A stretch of DNA of 64,000 nucleotides from Heminiphilus faecis. Its GTDB lineage: Bacteria; Bacteroidota; Bacteroidia; Bacteroidales; Muribaculaceae. The notes under the pieces are model-generated. The model saw only the letters and a list, made by a program, of their open reading frames with translations. It did no database searches and was not told the DNA's origin. The translations under genes and the position numbers were made by a program. This document shows, piece after piece, positions 28,580-36,337 of the stretch (its first letter is position 1; each line of letters opens with the position of its first letter). The stretch is from contig NZ_VSMC01000001.1 in assembly GCF_008728965.1 (NCBI RefSeq), positions 275,307 through 339,306 on the forward strand, given 5' to 3'.

Positions 28580-28622
28580 GCCCGATTATGCATAAAAACG
28601 GTGGCCTGTCATATTATCTTTG
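28580..28622 (+). promoter_or_regulatory. Promoter of the DUF6291-like gene with 17-bp upstream box
   Basis: GCCCGATTATGCATAAA (28580-28596) precedes the -7 box TATCTTTG (28615-28622) by 18 bases. The inner TTATGCATAA is a perfect palindrome. The same box, at the same distance, is found before the M15 peptidase gene at 45828-45870. Confidence 0.6.
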
Positions 28623-28655
28623 CGGGAAAACAACCCTTTAACCAATCATCATATT

Positions 28656-29138
28656 ATGAAACGCACGCCTAAATTTGATAGGGCATGGATCGAGTCCATA
28701 GCCATGCTTCCCGCAGAACTTCAGCAGCCGCTTACCGATGCCATCAGGGAGTATCAGAAGACCGGTGCCGGTCCTGCCGGGCTGCATCCGATAGCACAAT
28801 GCGTGTTCAATCTTCTTAAACCTGTGATAGACCGCCGGGCCAAGGCCGCGTCCTATCAGCGCCGTCGCCGCGAGGCCGCTGCTGGGGTGTACCGGGCACC
28901 CTCCGTCGTCGAAGCAGGTCGTCGTGTGAAGCAGGACCGTAAGTACATACGCCATCTTGCCAAACGCTGCAGCCTTACGCACGGTCAGCTCAAGTCGGAG
29001 GTCGACCGTGTGTCGTCGCTGCTTGCCTGCAACGGCATAGACCGCATACCGCTCTTCCTGTACAAGGAGTACCTCGAACAGTACATAGCCGGCAATACGG
29101 CGCCCATGGTACCCGATGTGGGTAACTGTGCTACATAA
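28656..29138 (+). CDS. DUF6291-like protein
   Basis: A 160-residue basic protein. The N-terminal 60 residues (FDRAWIESIAMLPAELQQPL, FNLLKPVIDRR) resemble DUF6291, a domain common in phage- and plasmid-linked proteins of Bacteroidales. The middle is Arg/Ala-rich (SYQRRRREAAAG) and the C-terminal half contains two more helices of unknown kind. I chose the ATG at 28656 because the longer in-frame start lies inside the -7 box. It stands alone between the repeat block and the Lrp-type regulator. DNA binding is plausible from the charge but not shown. Its promoter box is shared with the M15 peptidase gene. Confidence 0.55.
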   Translation: MKRTPKFDRAWIESIAMLPAELQQPLTDAIREYQKTGAGPAGLHPIAQCVFNLLKPVIDRRAKAASYQRRRREAAAGVYRAPSVVEAGRRVKQDRKYIRHLAKRCSLTHGQLKSEVDRVSSLLACNGIDRIPLFLYKEYLEQYIAGNTAPMVPDVGNCAT

Positions 29139-29283
29139 TACGGCGATGTATATCTGTGCCGCCTGCATGTTATGCCGAGGTCAGAAGGGCCATCGAATCG
29201 AATAAAACCGCCGTGATGATTGTAGATGTATGGTTATTTTTGCTGTTTTATAACATTTTGCTTGAAATATTAAAAATAATGCG

Positions 29284-29291
29284 TACATTTG
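29284..29291 (+). promoter_or_regulatory. -7 box of the Lrp/AsnC gene
   Basis: TACATTTG, 37 bases before the ATG at 29329; a TTTG at 29257-29260 may be the -33 element. Confidence 0.5.
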
Positions 29292-29328
29292 CTAAAAAAT
29301 TGGTAGGAATTTGTAATCATGCAATTTT

Positions 29329-29790
29329 ATGGAGAAAATTGACAACCTTGATCGTAAAATACTCGAAATAGTTATGCGCAACGCCCGTATACCCTCCAAG
29401 GATGTGGCTATGGAGTGCGGTGTGTCGCGTGCCGCCATACACCAGCGTCTGCAGCGTATGATCGATCTTAAGGTCATCACCGGCTCGGGTTACCATGTCA
29501 ATCCAAAAGTACTGGGTTACCGCACATGTACTTACATCGGTGTTAATCTTGACCGCGGGGCCATGTATCGCGATGTAGTGCCGGAGCTTGAGAAAATACC
29601 GGAAATTGTGGAGTGTCATTTCACTACCGGCCCATATACCATGCTTATTAAATTGTATGCCCGTGATAACGAGCATCTTATGGAGTTGTTAAATGACCGT
29701 ATACAGACTATACACGGCGTCAACGGCACAGAGACTCTCATCTCGCTCGACAGCAGTATCGATCGTGAGATACCCATTAACTACGAATAA
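29329..29790 (+). CDS. Lrp/AsnC family transcriptional regulator
   Basis: A 153-residue regulator. The N-terminal winged helix-turn-helix (LDRKILEIVMRNARIPSKDVAMECGVS region, about 7-55) starts with the family's typical LD.kIL pattern; the C-terminal RAM domain (about 70-145) has the beta-alpha-beta-beta fold with VECHFTTGPYTMLIKLYARD. Lrp/AsnC proteins sense amino acids or related small molecules as dimers or octamers. The target is unknown; the dtd operon begins 73 bases downstream with its own promoter. Confidence 0.9.
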   Translation: MEKIDNLDRKILEIVMRNARIPSKDVAMECGVSRAAIHQRLQRMIDLKVITGSGYHVNPKVLGYRTCTYIGVNLDRGAMYRDVVPELEKIPEIVECHFTTGPYTMLIKLYARDNEHLMELLNDRIQTIHGVNGTETLISLDSSIDREIPINYE

Positions 29791-29835
29791 TACAATCTTA
29801 TAGCCGTACAAAGGCGGCAATTCAAAAAAAATCGT

Positions 29836-29843
29836 TATTTTTG
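29836..29843 (+). promoter_or_regulatory. -7 box of the dtd operon
   Basis: TATTTTTG, 20 bases before the dtd ATG. Confidence 0.5.
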
Positions 29844-29863
29844 TGTCATAAGATACGAAAATA

Positions 29864-30316
29864 ATGCGACTTGTTATACAACGTGTGTCATCGGCTTCAG
29901 TAAGCGTCGACGGTAAACTTCATTCAGCCGTCGACCGCGGTATGCTTGTACTTGTAGGTGTCGAAAACGGCGACACCGAGGCCGATATGCAATGGCTTGC
30001 GGCCAAGACGGTGTCATTGCGGATATTTGACGATGAAAATGGCGTGATGAACCGCTCTGTGGCAGATGTAGGAGGAGATATACTTGCCGTAAGTCAGTTC
30101 ACTCTCACGGCATCGACGCGTAAAGGCAACAGACCGAGTTATATAAGGGCTGCCGGTCATGAACTGGCTGTGCCGCTTTATGAGAATTTCTGTATGGAAT
30201 TGTCGAGGCTTCTCGGCAGGGAAGTGAAGCGAGGCATATTCGGAGCCGACATGAAAGTAAGCCTTGTAAATGACGGGCCGGTAACGATAGTAATCGATTC
30301 AAGGCTTAAAGAATGA
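29864..30316 (+). CDS. dtd: D-aminoacyl-tRNA deacylase
   Basis: A 150-residue enzyme of normal length that frees tRNA from wrongly attached D-amino acids. Diagnostic motifs are the N-terminal MRLVIQRV, the catalytic SQFTL near residue 78, and the cross-subunit NDGPVTI near the C-terminus. It is the first gene of a five-gene run (dtd, mazG-like, deoC, GYF_2, DUF2752); its stop overlaps the next start by four bases. Confidence 0.95.
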   Translation: MRLVIQRVSSASVSVDGKLHSAVDRGMLVLVGVENGDTEADMQWLAAKTVSLRIFDDENGVMNRSVADVGGDILAVSQFTLTASTRKGNRPSYIRAAGHELAVPLYENFCMELSRLLGREVKRGIFGADMKVSLVNDGPVTIVIDSRLKE

Positions 30317-30657
30317 GCGATATGGAGCACAAGGAGCTTTCTGTAAGCGAGGCTCAGCAGATGGTGGACCGCTGGATAACGACGGTAGGAGTACGATATT
30401 TCTCGCCTCTTACCAATATGGCCATACTTGCCGAAGAGGTGGGGGAGGTAGCACGTATAATGGCCCGTCGATTCGGTGACCAGTCGTTTAAATCAGGGGA
30501 AGCCGACACTTTAGGCGATGAACTCGCCGACGTGATGTGGGTGGTGATGGCTATCGCCAACCAGACAGGTGTGGACCTTACTGAGGCCTTTTACAAAAAT
30601 CTTGACAAGAAGACCGAACGAGACGCCTTGCGACACCGTTTAAATGAGAAACTGTAA
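30313..30657 (+). CDS. MazG-like nucleotide pyrophosphohydrolase
   Basis: A 114-residue all-alpha NTP-PPase. The metal-binding acidic residues are in [14 protein letters not shown] (E..E) and [16 protein letters not shown] (E..D), the MazG signature in two helices. Such short proteins hydrolyse (d)NTPs to monophosphates and are thought to clean the pool. Its start overlaps dtd (ATGA), suggesting coupled translation. Confidence 0.88.
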   Translation: MSDMEHKELSVSEAQQMVDRWITTVGVRYFSPLTNMAILAEEVGEVARIMARRFGDQSFKSGEADTLGDELADVMWVVMAIANQTGVDLTEAFYKNLDKKTERDALRHRLNEKL

Positions 30658-30681
30658 ATAAACAATAAAACCCATTTAGTT

Positions 30682-31566
30682 ATGAGCGATAAATATCATG
30701 ACACCGTAGCCGCATCAAAGGTTACTGCCGATGACGCTGTAGTTAAAGCCGAAGTCGAAAAGATACTTTCGGAGCACTTGGCTGAAAATATGAATAAGGA
30801 TGTCTACAAGGCTATCCTTAACTGTATAGACCTCACCACACTCTCTACAACCGACTCGCCGATGTCGGTGGCTGACTTCACGGAGAGGGTCAATGCTTTT
30901 GACAACGAGCATCCCGAATTGAAAAACGTGGCCGCGATATGTGTTTATCCTAACTTCGCCCAGCTGGTGCGTACGGTACTCGATGTGTCGGACGTAAAGG
31001 TAGCCTGTGTGTCGGGAGCTTTTCCCTCGGCCCAGTCGTTTCTCGAAGTCAAGATAGCCGAAACCGCGCTGGCTGTCGAAGGCGGTGCTGACGAAATCGA
31101 CATTGTGTTTAATGTAGGCAACTATCTTGACGGTGACTGGGAAGAGGTGGCTGACGAAATTATCGAACAGAAGCATGCCTGCCGCGAGGCTCATCTAAAG
31201 GTAATACTCGAGACTGGTGCCCTTAAGACGGCCGAGAACATACGCAACGCTTCGGTACTGTCGATGTATTCGGGCGCCGACTTCATCAAGACCTCTACAG
31301 GCAAGGTATATGAAGGAGCGTCGCTCGAGGCAGCTTACGTTATGGCCCAGTGTATAAAAGAATACTACGAGAATACTGGCAACAAGGTCGGATTCAAGGC
31401 TGCCGGAGGTATATCGACGACTGTCGATGCTGTCAAGTACTATACGGTCATAAAGGAAGTGCTTGGTGAGGAATGGCTTGACAATACGCTGTTCCGCATA
31501 GGTGCGAGTCGTCTTGCCAACAATCTGCTTGGCGACATCTTGGGTGAAAACGTCAAGTGTTTTTAG
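30682..31566 (+). CDS. deoC: Deoxyribose-phosphate aldolase
   Basis: A 294-residue class I aldolase that splits 2-deoxyribose-5-phosphate into glyceraldehyde-3-phosphate and acetaldehyde. The Schiff-base lysine is K203 in FIKTSTGK; a second conserved Lys lies in FKAAGGI. DIVFNVGNYLDG and KVILETGAL complete the barrel. It is longer at the N-terminus than the short bacterial form and belongs to the E. coli-like long group. It begins 24 bases after the mazG-like gene. Confidence 0.94.
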   Translation: MSDKYHDTVAASKVTADDAVVKAEVEKILSEHLAENMNKDVYKAILNCIDLTTLSTTDSPMSVADFTERVNAFDNEHPELKNVAAICVYPNFAQLVRTVLDVSDVKVACVSGAFPSAQSFLEVKIAETALAVEGGADEIDIVFNVGNYLDGDWEEVADEIIEQKHACREAHLKVILETGALKTAENIRNASVLSMYSGADFIKTSTGKVYEGASLEAAYVMAQCIKEYYENTGNKVGFKAAGGISTTVDAVKYYTVIKEVLGEEWLDNTLFRIGASRLANNLLGDILGENVKCF

Positions 31567-31577
31567 ATATAGATGTC

Positions 31578-32000
31578 ATGCAGTATTGGGCATTGATCAA
31601 TAACGTAAAAGTGGGTCCGCTTTACTTCGACCAGTTATGTGCTATAGGAGTAAAGCGTGACACTCTTGTATGGCGCGAAGGACTTCGGCAATGGATGCCG
31701 GCGGATAGGGTGCCGGAGCTGATGCAGCTTTTTCCTCAGCATGTGTCGCGATTGGTGCAGTGCCCGCCCACTTATCTGGCGTGGGCAGTGGTGCTGACTC
31801 TGCTTTGTTGTCTTCCTGCGGGAATAGTGGCCATAGTATATTCTTCGAATGTTGAGTCAAAGTATGCTCAGGGCGACCTTGCCGGAGCACAGAGGGCATC
31901 GCAGAATGCCCAGATATGGTGTATACTCTCGTTTGTATTGGGTATCATAGGGCTTCCGTTTGCATTTATCACCGGAATGCCGTTTAACTGGCTCGTTTAG
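31578..32000 (+). CDS. GYF_2 domain / CD225-dispanin-like membrane protein
   Basis: A 140-residue protein with two parts. The N-terminal GYF_2-type domain (about 1-50) reads YWALINNVKVGPLYFDQL and VWREGLRQWMPADRV. The C-terminal half has two membrane helices with the CD225/dispanin pattern (CCLPAGIVAIVYSSNVESKYAQGD, about 78-101; then a helix near 118-132). I chose the ATG at 31578, 11 bases after deoC; an earlier in-frame start lies within deoC. Function unknown. It is paired with a DUF2752 gene, an association I believe is common in Bacteroidota. Confidence 0.8.
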   Translation: MQYWALINNVKVGPLYFDQLCAIGVKRDTLVWREGLRQWMPADRVPELMQLFPQHVSRLVQCPPTYLAWAVVLTLLCCLPAGIVAIVYSSNVESKYAQGDLAGAQRASQNAQIWCILSFVLGIIGLPFAFITGMPFNWLV

Positions 32001-32005
32001 AAGCT

Positions 32006-32383
32006 ATGACTGCGGGTCGTAATTATAGTATAGCGCTGCTTGTGTGCATTGCGGCGGCATTGTTGTGTTGTGTCTATTTTTATTTCGATCCCGGTGACAG
32101 CGCGTTTTTCCCGAAGTGTCCGTTTCTTGTCCTGACCGGATGGCAGTGTCCGGGCTGTGGCAGTCAGCGGGCCATACATGCCCTGCTACACGGTGACATA
32201 GCCGGTGCGTGGAGCTACAATGCTCTGCTTGTTCTGGCCATAGTGCCGGTAGCCGTTTTGCTTACAGCGGAGATGCTCCGCTGCCGTTATCCGCGCTTTT
32301 ACCATGCCGTCAACTCGCAGTGGTCCATCTGGGGGTGTTTTGCCGTCATTACGGCATGGTGGATAGGCCGCAATATATTTTGA
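32006..32383 (+). CDS. DUF2752 domain-containing membrane protein
   Basis: A 125-residue protein with three hydrophobic segments at about 8-28, 67-90 and 103-120. The DUF2752 signature CPFLVLTGWQCPGCGSQRA contains the conserved cysteines, and the loop after it is short. It begins five bases after the GYF_2 gene, so the two are cotranscribed and probably translated together. The reaction or role of the family is unknown to me. Confidence 0.88.
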   Translation: MTAGRNYSIALLVCIAAALLCCVYFYFDPGDSAFFPKCPFLVLTGWQCPGCGSQRAIHALLHGDIAGAWSYNALLVLAIVPVAVLLTAEMLRCRYPRFYHAVNSQWSIWGCFAVITAWWIGRNIF

Positions 32384-32405
32384 TATATGCGAGGCTGTGA
32401 ATGGC

Positions 32406-33242
32406 CTAAAATTCGCTGAAAAATACGGGTTTGATAACAAAGCCGACACGCAGTTGCGAGCGAAATTTATTATAATCGAGCAGCCCCTCTCCGTAACCGT
32501 TGTAAAACTGTAGAAACAGATATTGGTTTTCGTTGTTTGAGAGCTTGTAACTCAGTTCGACTACGGTATTGTAGTTGAGGTTCCAGCCCTTGCGTTTGGT
32601 AAGTATAATTGACGCTCCGAAGCGTTTTGACAGAGTGTTGTAGCTCATGCCGAACTGGTATAGGCCGTAGTAGTCGAGGAGGTCACGGTTGTTTTCACCG
32701 TCGACAATAGGTATCCAGTACTTACCGTAGATCATCATCGTTGGGTCAATGAATATGTTGGCCGCGAGCGATATGCGGTTCCATGAACGGCTCGCCTTGT
32801 GTGATTTGCCGTTGCTCTCGTGTTCGAGAATAAGCGATACCTTTCCGATAAAGCGGTTTTTTACGAAAAGCGGCTTTGTAAGACCTATACCGGGATTGAA
32901 GTTCAGGTCGGTCATCGGGAATGACTTCTGGAGCACGTTCCAAAAACATTTCTGCGTGTAGAAAAGATATAGGTATGTGTGCCAAGGAAGCACGCTCTTG
33001 GTTAACCGCTGCGCTATTGATATCTGAAATTTAACGTTTGTATTGGCTTTTGTGGCTTTAGGACCTACCGATGGACCGAAAATAAAATAATTGTCCTTGT
33101 ACAGCCCGAAGAACGGACTGTTGTCGAAGGCTTTGCGCACGCTGTCGGTGTCAATCACCTCACTCGGCGAAGGACTTATTATCTGTCCGCGGGCGGCAAT
33201 AGCAATTAATGTTATAACACTTATAAGCAATAATCGTCGCAT
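32406..33242 (-). CDS. pldA: Outer membrane phospholipase A (OMPLA-like)
   Basis: A 278-residue outer membrane beta-barrel with a signal peptide of about 19 residues. The catalytic triad of OMPLA is visible at H141, S143 (EHESNG) and N155 (SRSWNR), almost the same positions as in E. coli PldA (H142, S144, N156). FLQFYNGYGEGLLDYN near the C-terminus is the calcium-site/final-strand region. The enzyme hydrolyses phospholipids that stray to the outer leaflet. It ends in Phe, as barrel proteins do. It has its own promoter and is transcribed against its neighbours. Confidence 0.92.
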   Translation of the reverse strand: MRRLLLISVITLIAIAARGQIISPSPSEVIDTDSVRKAFDNSPFFGLYKDNYFIFGPSVGPKATKANTNVKFQISIAQRLTKSVLPWHTYLYLFYTQKCFWNVLQKSFPMTDLNFNPGIGLTKPLFVKNRFIGKVSLILEHESNGKSHKASRSWNRISLAANIFIDPTMMIYGKYWIPIVDGENNRDLLDYYGLYQFGMSYNTLSKRFGASIILTKRKGWNLNYNTVVELSYKLSNNENQYLFLQFYNGYGEGLLDYNKFRSQLRVGFVIKPVFFSEF

Positions 33243-33277
33243 AGCTGTTGGTTGTCGATTGCAATTATAATGCTTTA

Positions 33278-33285
33278 CAAAGTTA
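33278..33285 (-). promoter_or_regulatory. -7 box of pldA
   Basis: TAACTTTG on the minus strand, 35 bases before the pldA ATG. Confidence 0.55.
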
Positions 33286-33373
33286 AAAAGTTTAAACTGA
33301 CTTCAATTATTTCAAAAGTATAATTTTATCGTCTATAATTCCGTTTTTTCTTTGAGGGGTGACGGGTTATGAC

Positions 33374-33381
33374 TACCTTTG
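33374..33381 (+). promoter_or_regulatory. -7 box of the DUF4369-type lipoprotein operon
   Basis: TACCTTTG. Its position means the gene must start downstream, at the GTG at 33410. Confidence 0.55.
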
Positions 33382-33409
33382 TACTACACAATATAAATGT
33401 GAGTTAGCT

Positions 33410-34438
33410 GTGAAAATATTAAAGACTTTATACATTCTTGCTTTGGCTGTTCTGGCTGTGGCGTGCGGCGATGACACCGAGTTTCGCATTGCTGGTGAAG
33501 TGCAGGGGCTCGGCACACGTGCTATCAATATGCTTTATGTGGCTGACGGTTCGGTGCGTTCGGTGTCTACGGCGGCTATAGACGGCAAGTTTGATTTGCG
33601 CGGCAATTCGTCGGATTATACAATGGTGGAGCTGTTTGTCGGAGCCAAAGGCAATGTGCCCTTGGCACGTATGCTTGTCAAGAACGGACAAACACTTCAT
33701 TGCAAGCTCGACATTGAGAACCCTTCGGAAAACGAGATAAAAGGCAACAAGCCTTCAGAGCAGTGGTGCAGGTTTGTCAGAGATAATGCGGCGGTGCTTT
33801 ATGACGGTACTCCCGGCATGGTGAACTCTGCCGTGAAGAAATATGTGGAGAGCAATCCTGACAACATAGTGTCGTCGCTTCTTATGCTTACATCTTACAA
33901 CTCGGTCAATAACGAATCGCGGGCCGACTCGCTTTTTGCGGTGATAGCGCCCGAGGCGCGTCCTGCCAAATTGGTTGATGACTACCGTTTGTTGCTGTCA
34001 TATAATAACAGTGCGGCATTGAATGCCAAAGTAAGGTCGTTTACTTTGTATTCGGCCGGTGACTCCTTGGAGCGTTATTCACCTTATAAATCGGCGTATT
34101 CTCTGCTCTATTTTACTGACGGTACGAAACGGTCCGATACTATTGTACGTCAGATAAAGCGTCCTTACGACGATTATACACGCAGGCGGTTCAGAGTGGT
34201 GGAGGTGTCGTTTGCTCCCGACTCTGCGGCGTGGAAACGTGCATCTGCCGATAGCATCGGCTGGACACGGGTGTGGGCTCCCGGAGGTGTGGCCCACAGC
34301 TCATTTGACGCGCTCAACATACCTCGTGTACCGTTTTATATTCTTGCCGACTCTACTGGCGCGCAGGTGTATCGCGGTTCCGAATTGCGTCAGGCTATGG
34401 ACTCTCTTGACTCACGGTTAAAAAAGAATGGAAAATAA
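33410..34438 (+). CDS. DUF4369-like lipoprotein with redox-inactive thioredoxin-like domain
   Basis: A 342-residue protein. With the GTG start at 33410 it begins with a lipoprotein signal whose lipobox LAVAC places Cys at residue 19; the longer in-frame ATG would lie upstream of the -7 box. Residues about 25-115 fit DUF4369 (FRIAGEVQGLG, SVSTAAIDGKFDLRG). The C-terminal part has the end of a thioredoxin fold (LNIPRVPFYILADSTGAQVYRG, about 300-321) with the cis-Pro region, but no CxxC is present, so it should not act as a disulfide oxidoreductase. Its stop overlaps the next start (TAATG), forming an operon with a methyltransferase and a metallo-hydrolase. Confidence 0.75.
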   Translation: MKILKTLYILALAVLAVACGDDTEFRIAGEVQGLGTRAINMLYVADGSVRSVSTAAIDGKFDLRGNSSDYTMVELFVGAKGNVPLARMLVKNGQTLHCKLDIENPSENEIKGNKPSEQWCRFVRDNAAVLYDGTPGMVNSAVKKYVESNPDNIVSSLLMLTSYNSVNNESRADSLFAVIAPEARPAKLVDDYRLLLSYNNSAALNAKVRSFTLYSAGDSLERYSPYKSAYSLLYFTDGTKRSDTIVRQIKRPYDDYTRRRFRVVEVSFAPDSAAWKRASADSIGWTRVWAPGGVAHSSFDALNIPRVPFYILADSTGAQVYRGSELRQAMDSLDSRLKKNGK

Positions 34439-35148
34439 TGGATAAAGTGCCTGCAGTATATCTTATACCGGTTATGCTGGGCGACACGGACGCCGACCGT
34501 GTATTGCCTTCTTTCAACCTTGATATTATCAGGGGGCTGCGGTATTTTATTGTAGAAAATCTGCGGTCGGCGCGGCGGTTTCTTAAACGTTGCGACCGGT
34601 CGATTGACATAGACTCGCTTGTCTTTGCGGAACTGAACGAGCATACACCCGCCGAAGCGGTGTCAGAGCTTCTGGCTCCGGCTGAAGCAGGCCATGACGT
34701 GGGTGTTATATCGGAGGCCGGATGTCCGGCTGTGGCCGATCCCGGTGCCGATGTGGTGGCTATAGCGCAGCAACGCGGTTATAAAGTGGTACCGCTTGTG
34801 GGTCCGTCGAGTATACTTATGTCGCTTATGGGGTCGGGGTTCAACGGGCAGAGTTTTGCATTTAACGGTTATCTGCCTATTGATGCGGGAGCCCGTACGG
34901 CCAAGTTGAAGGAGATGGAGCGGCGCATACGTCATGAGCATCAGACCCAGATATTCATAGAGACGCCGTATCGAAACAACAGGCTCATCAGCGAACTGTC
35001 GCATGCACTTCCGGGTGCTATGAAGCTGTGTGTGGCCTCTGACATAACCGGTGAGCGCGAAAGCATAGTCACCCGGCCGTTGTCGTACTGGAAGAACGCT
35101 TCGTATAATTACGATAAGATACCGACCATATTTTTACTTTATAAATAA
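34438..35148 (+). CDS. RsmI/tetrapyrrole methylase-type SAM-dependent methyltransferase
   Basis: A 236-residue protein of the tetrapyrrole methylase superfamily. VYLIPVMLGD at the N-terminus, VISEAGCPAVADPGADVV (about 93-110) and VVPLVGPSSILMSLMGSG (about 118-135) match the SAM-binding loops of RsmI. IFIETPYRNNRL corresponds to the RsmI FYESPHR region. RsmI methylates the 2'-OH of C1402 in 16S rRNA; this protein is shorter than RsmI (about 286) and is of the Bacteroidota subgroup whose target is unclear to me. Confidence 0.82.
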   Translation: MDKVPAVYLIPVMLGDTDADRVLPSFNLDIIRGLRYFIVENLRSARRFLKRCDRSIDIDSLVFAELNEHTPAEAVSELLAPAEAGHDVGVISEAGCPAVADPGADVVAIAQQRGYKVVPLVGPSSILMSLMGSGFNGQSFAFNGYLPIDAGARTAKLKEMERRIRHEHQTQIFIETPYRNNRLISELSHALPGAMKLCVASDITGERESIVTRPLSYWKNASYNYDKIPTIFLLYK

Positions 35149-35164
35149 ATATACAGGGCATATA

Positions 35165-36196
35165 ATGACACGACGGGGCAAATATGAACCAAATGACTTT
35201 CCGGGACTTTTCGATGAAGAGGAGTCGCCCTTGTCATACGGTGTGCGGACGTGCGGAGAACTTGCCGAGAAGGTAAGACTCACCGGCGGCCAGTCGTCAT
35301 TTTCATTGCCGGAGGTGTCGCCGCTCGGTCCTATTGTTGTTAAGCCGGTACCCAACAAGATAGTGTTTATGTCGTTTGGCAGCGGAAGCAGCGGCAATTG
35401 CGCATATATCGGTGACTCGTTGTCGGGATTTCTTATCGATGCCGGTGTGGAGCCCAAACAGGTAGTGCAGGGTCTTGCCGAGCACAATATATCGATGGAT
35501 ATCGTGAAAGGCATATGTATAACGCATGACCACAGCGATCACATGCGTTATGCTTACACGCTTCTGAAGAAGTACCGTCACTTGCGTTTGTACTGTACTC
35601 CTCGCGCCATGAACGGTATAATGCGCCGGCACAGTGTGTCGCGCCGGCTTCGCGATTATCATGTAAGCATATACAAGGAGATACCGTTCACACTCGGCAA
35701 CTTCACGATAACCGCGTTTGAAGTTATGCATGACGGTACTGACAATGCGGGCTTCTACGTGCAGCATGACGACCGCGCTTTTGCTATAGCGACCGATCTG
35801 GGGTGTATCTCTGACCGGGCTGACTATTATATGCGGCGTGCCGATTATATTATGATAGAGAGCAATTATGACCTTAATATGTTGCTTTTCGGACGTTATC
35901 CCGAGTATCTGAAGTCGCGGATACGCAATGTCAACGGACATCTTGACAACAAGATGACGGCCGAATATATCGCGAGAGTATACACAGAGCGTCTGAAATA
36001 TATCTTTTTATGTCATCTCAGTCAGGACAACAATACTCCGGAAATAGCAATCGACGAATCGCGCAAGGCTCTCGAGGCACTCGGGCTTAAAGTAGGGGAG
36101 GGAAGAAACACTCCTGATGACAATGCTTCGCACGTGCAGCTTGTGGCGCTTCCACGCTTTGATTGCTCGCAACTGTATATACTGCGTCCACTGTAG
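35165..36196 (+). CDS. MBL-fold metallo-hydrolase (YycJ/WalJ-like)
   Basis: A 343-residue protein. The metallo-beta-lactamase core starts at about residue 65 (IVFMSFGSGSSGNCAYIG) and binds two metals through THDHSDH at 120-126, with further ligands expected at H174 and D192. The C-terminal HLSQDNNTPEIA motif is typical of the YycJ/WalJ group, putative exonucleases. A 60-residue low-complexity N-terminal extension is unusual for the group; a later start at the Met near residue 69 is possible. It follows the methyltransferase after 16 bases. Confidence 0.85.
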   Translation: MTRRGKYEPNDFPGLFDEEESPLSYGVRTCGELAEKVRLTGGQSSFSLPEVSPLGPIVVKPVPNKIVFMSFGSGSSGNCAYIGDSLSGFLIDAGVEPKQVVQGLAEHNISMDIVKGICITHDHSDHMRYAYTLLKKYRHLRLYCTPRAMNGIMRRHSVSRRLRDYHVSIYKEIPFTLGNFTITAFEVMHDGTDNAGFYVQHDDRAFAIATDLGCISDRADYYMRRADYIMIESNYDLNMLLFGRYPEYLKSRIRNVNGHLDNKMTAEYIARVYTERLKYIFLCHLSQDNNTPEIAIDESRKALEALGLKVGEGRNTPDDNASHVQLVALPRFDCSQLYILRPL

Positions 36197-36217
36197 ATTT
36201 CAAACAATTGTTTCGAC

Positions 36218-36252
36218 AGGCTTTCCGCTATTTCAAAAAAGCCTCTGTTTTT
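36218..36252 (+). terminator. Terminator after the metallo-hydrolase operon
   Basis: AGGCTTT (36218-36224) pairs with AAAGCCT (36238-36244), followed by CTG and five T residues. Confidence 0.55.
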
Positions 36253-36269
36253 AACTTAGTTTAACTAAT

Positions 36270-36304
36270 GGGGGGGGGTAATTATTAATTTGTGTTTACC
36301 TTTG
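36270..36304 (+). promoter_or_regulatory. GT90 promoter with nine-G tract
   Basis: Nine consecutive G (36270-36278) end 18 bases before the -7 box TACCTTTG (36297-36304), putting the tract where a -33 element is expected. Such homopolymers can change length during replication and switch promoters on and off. Confidence 0.6.
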
Positions 36305-36337
36305 TCGTAAGATACCGTAACTGCAAATTAGCCCTTT

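Noticed and set aside
29156..29371. A 71-codon open frame before the Lrp/AsnC gene
   Set aside because: It overlaps the regulator's promoter and start in another frame and has no recognisable sequence pattern.
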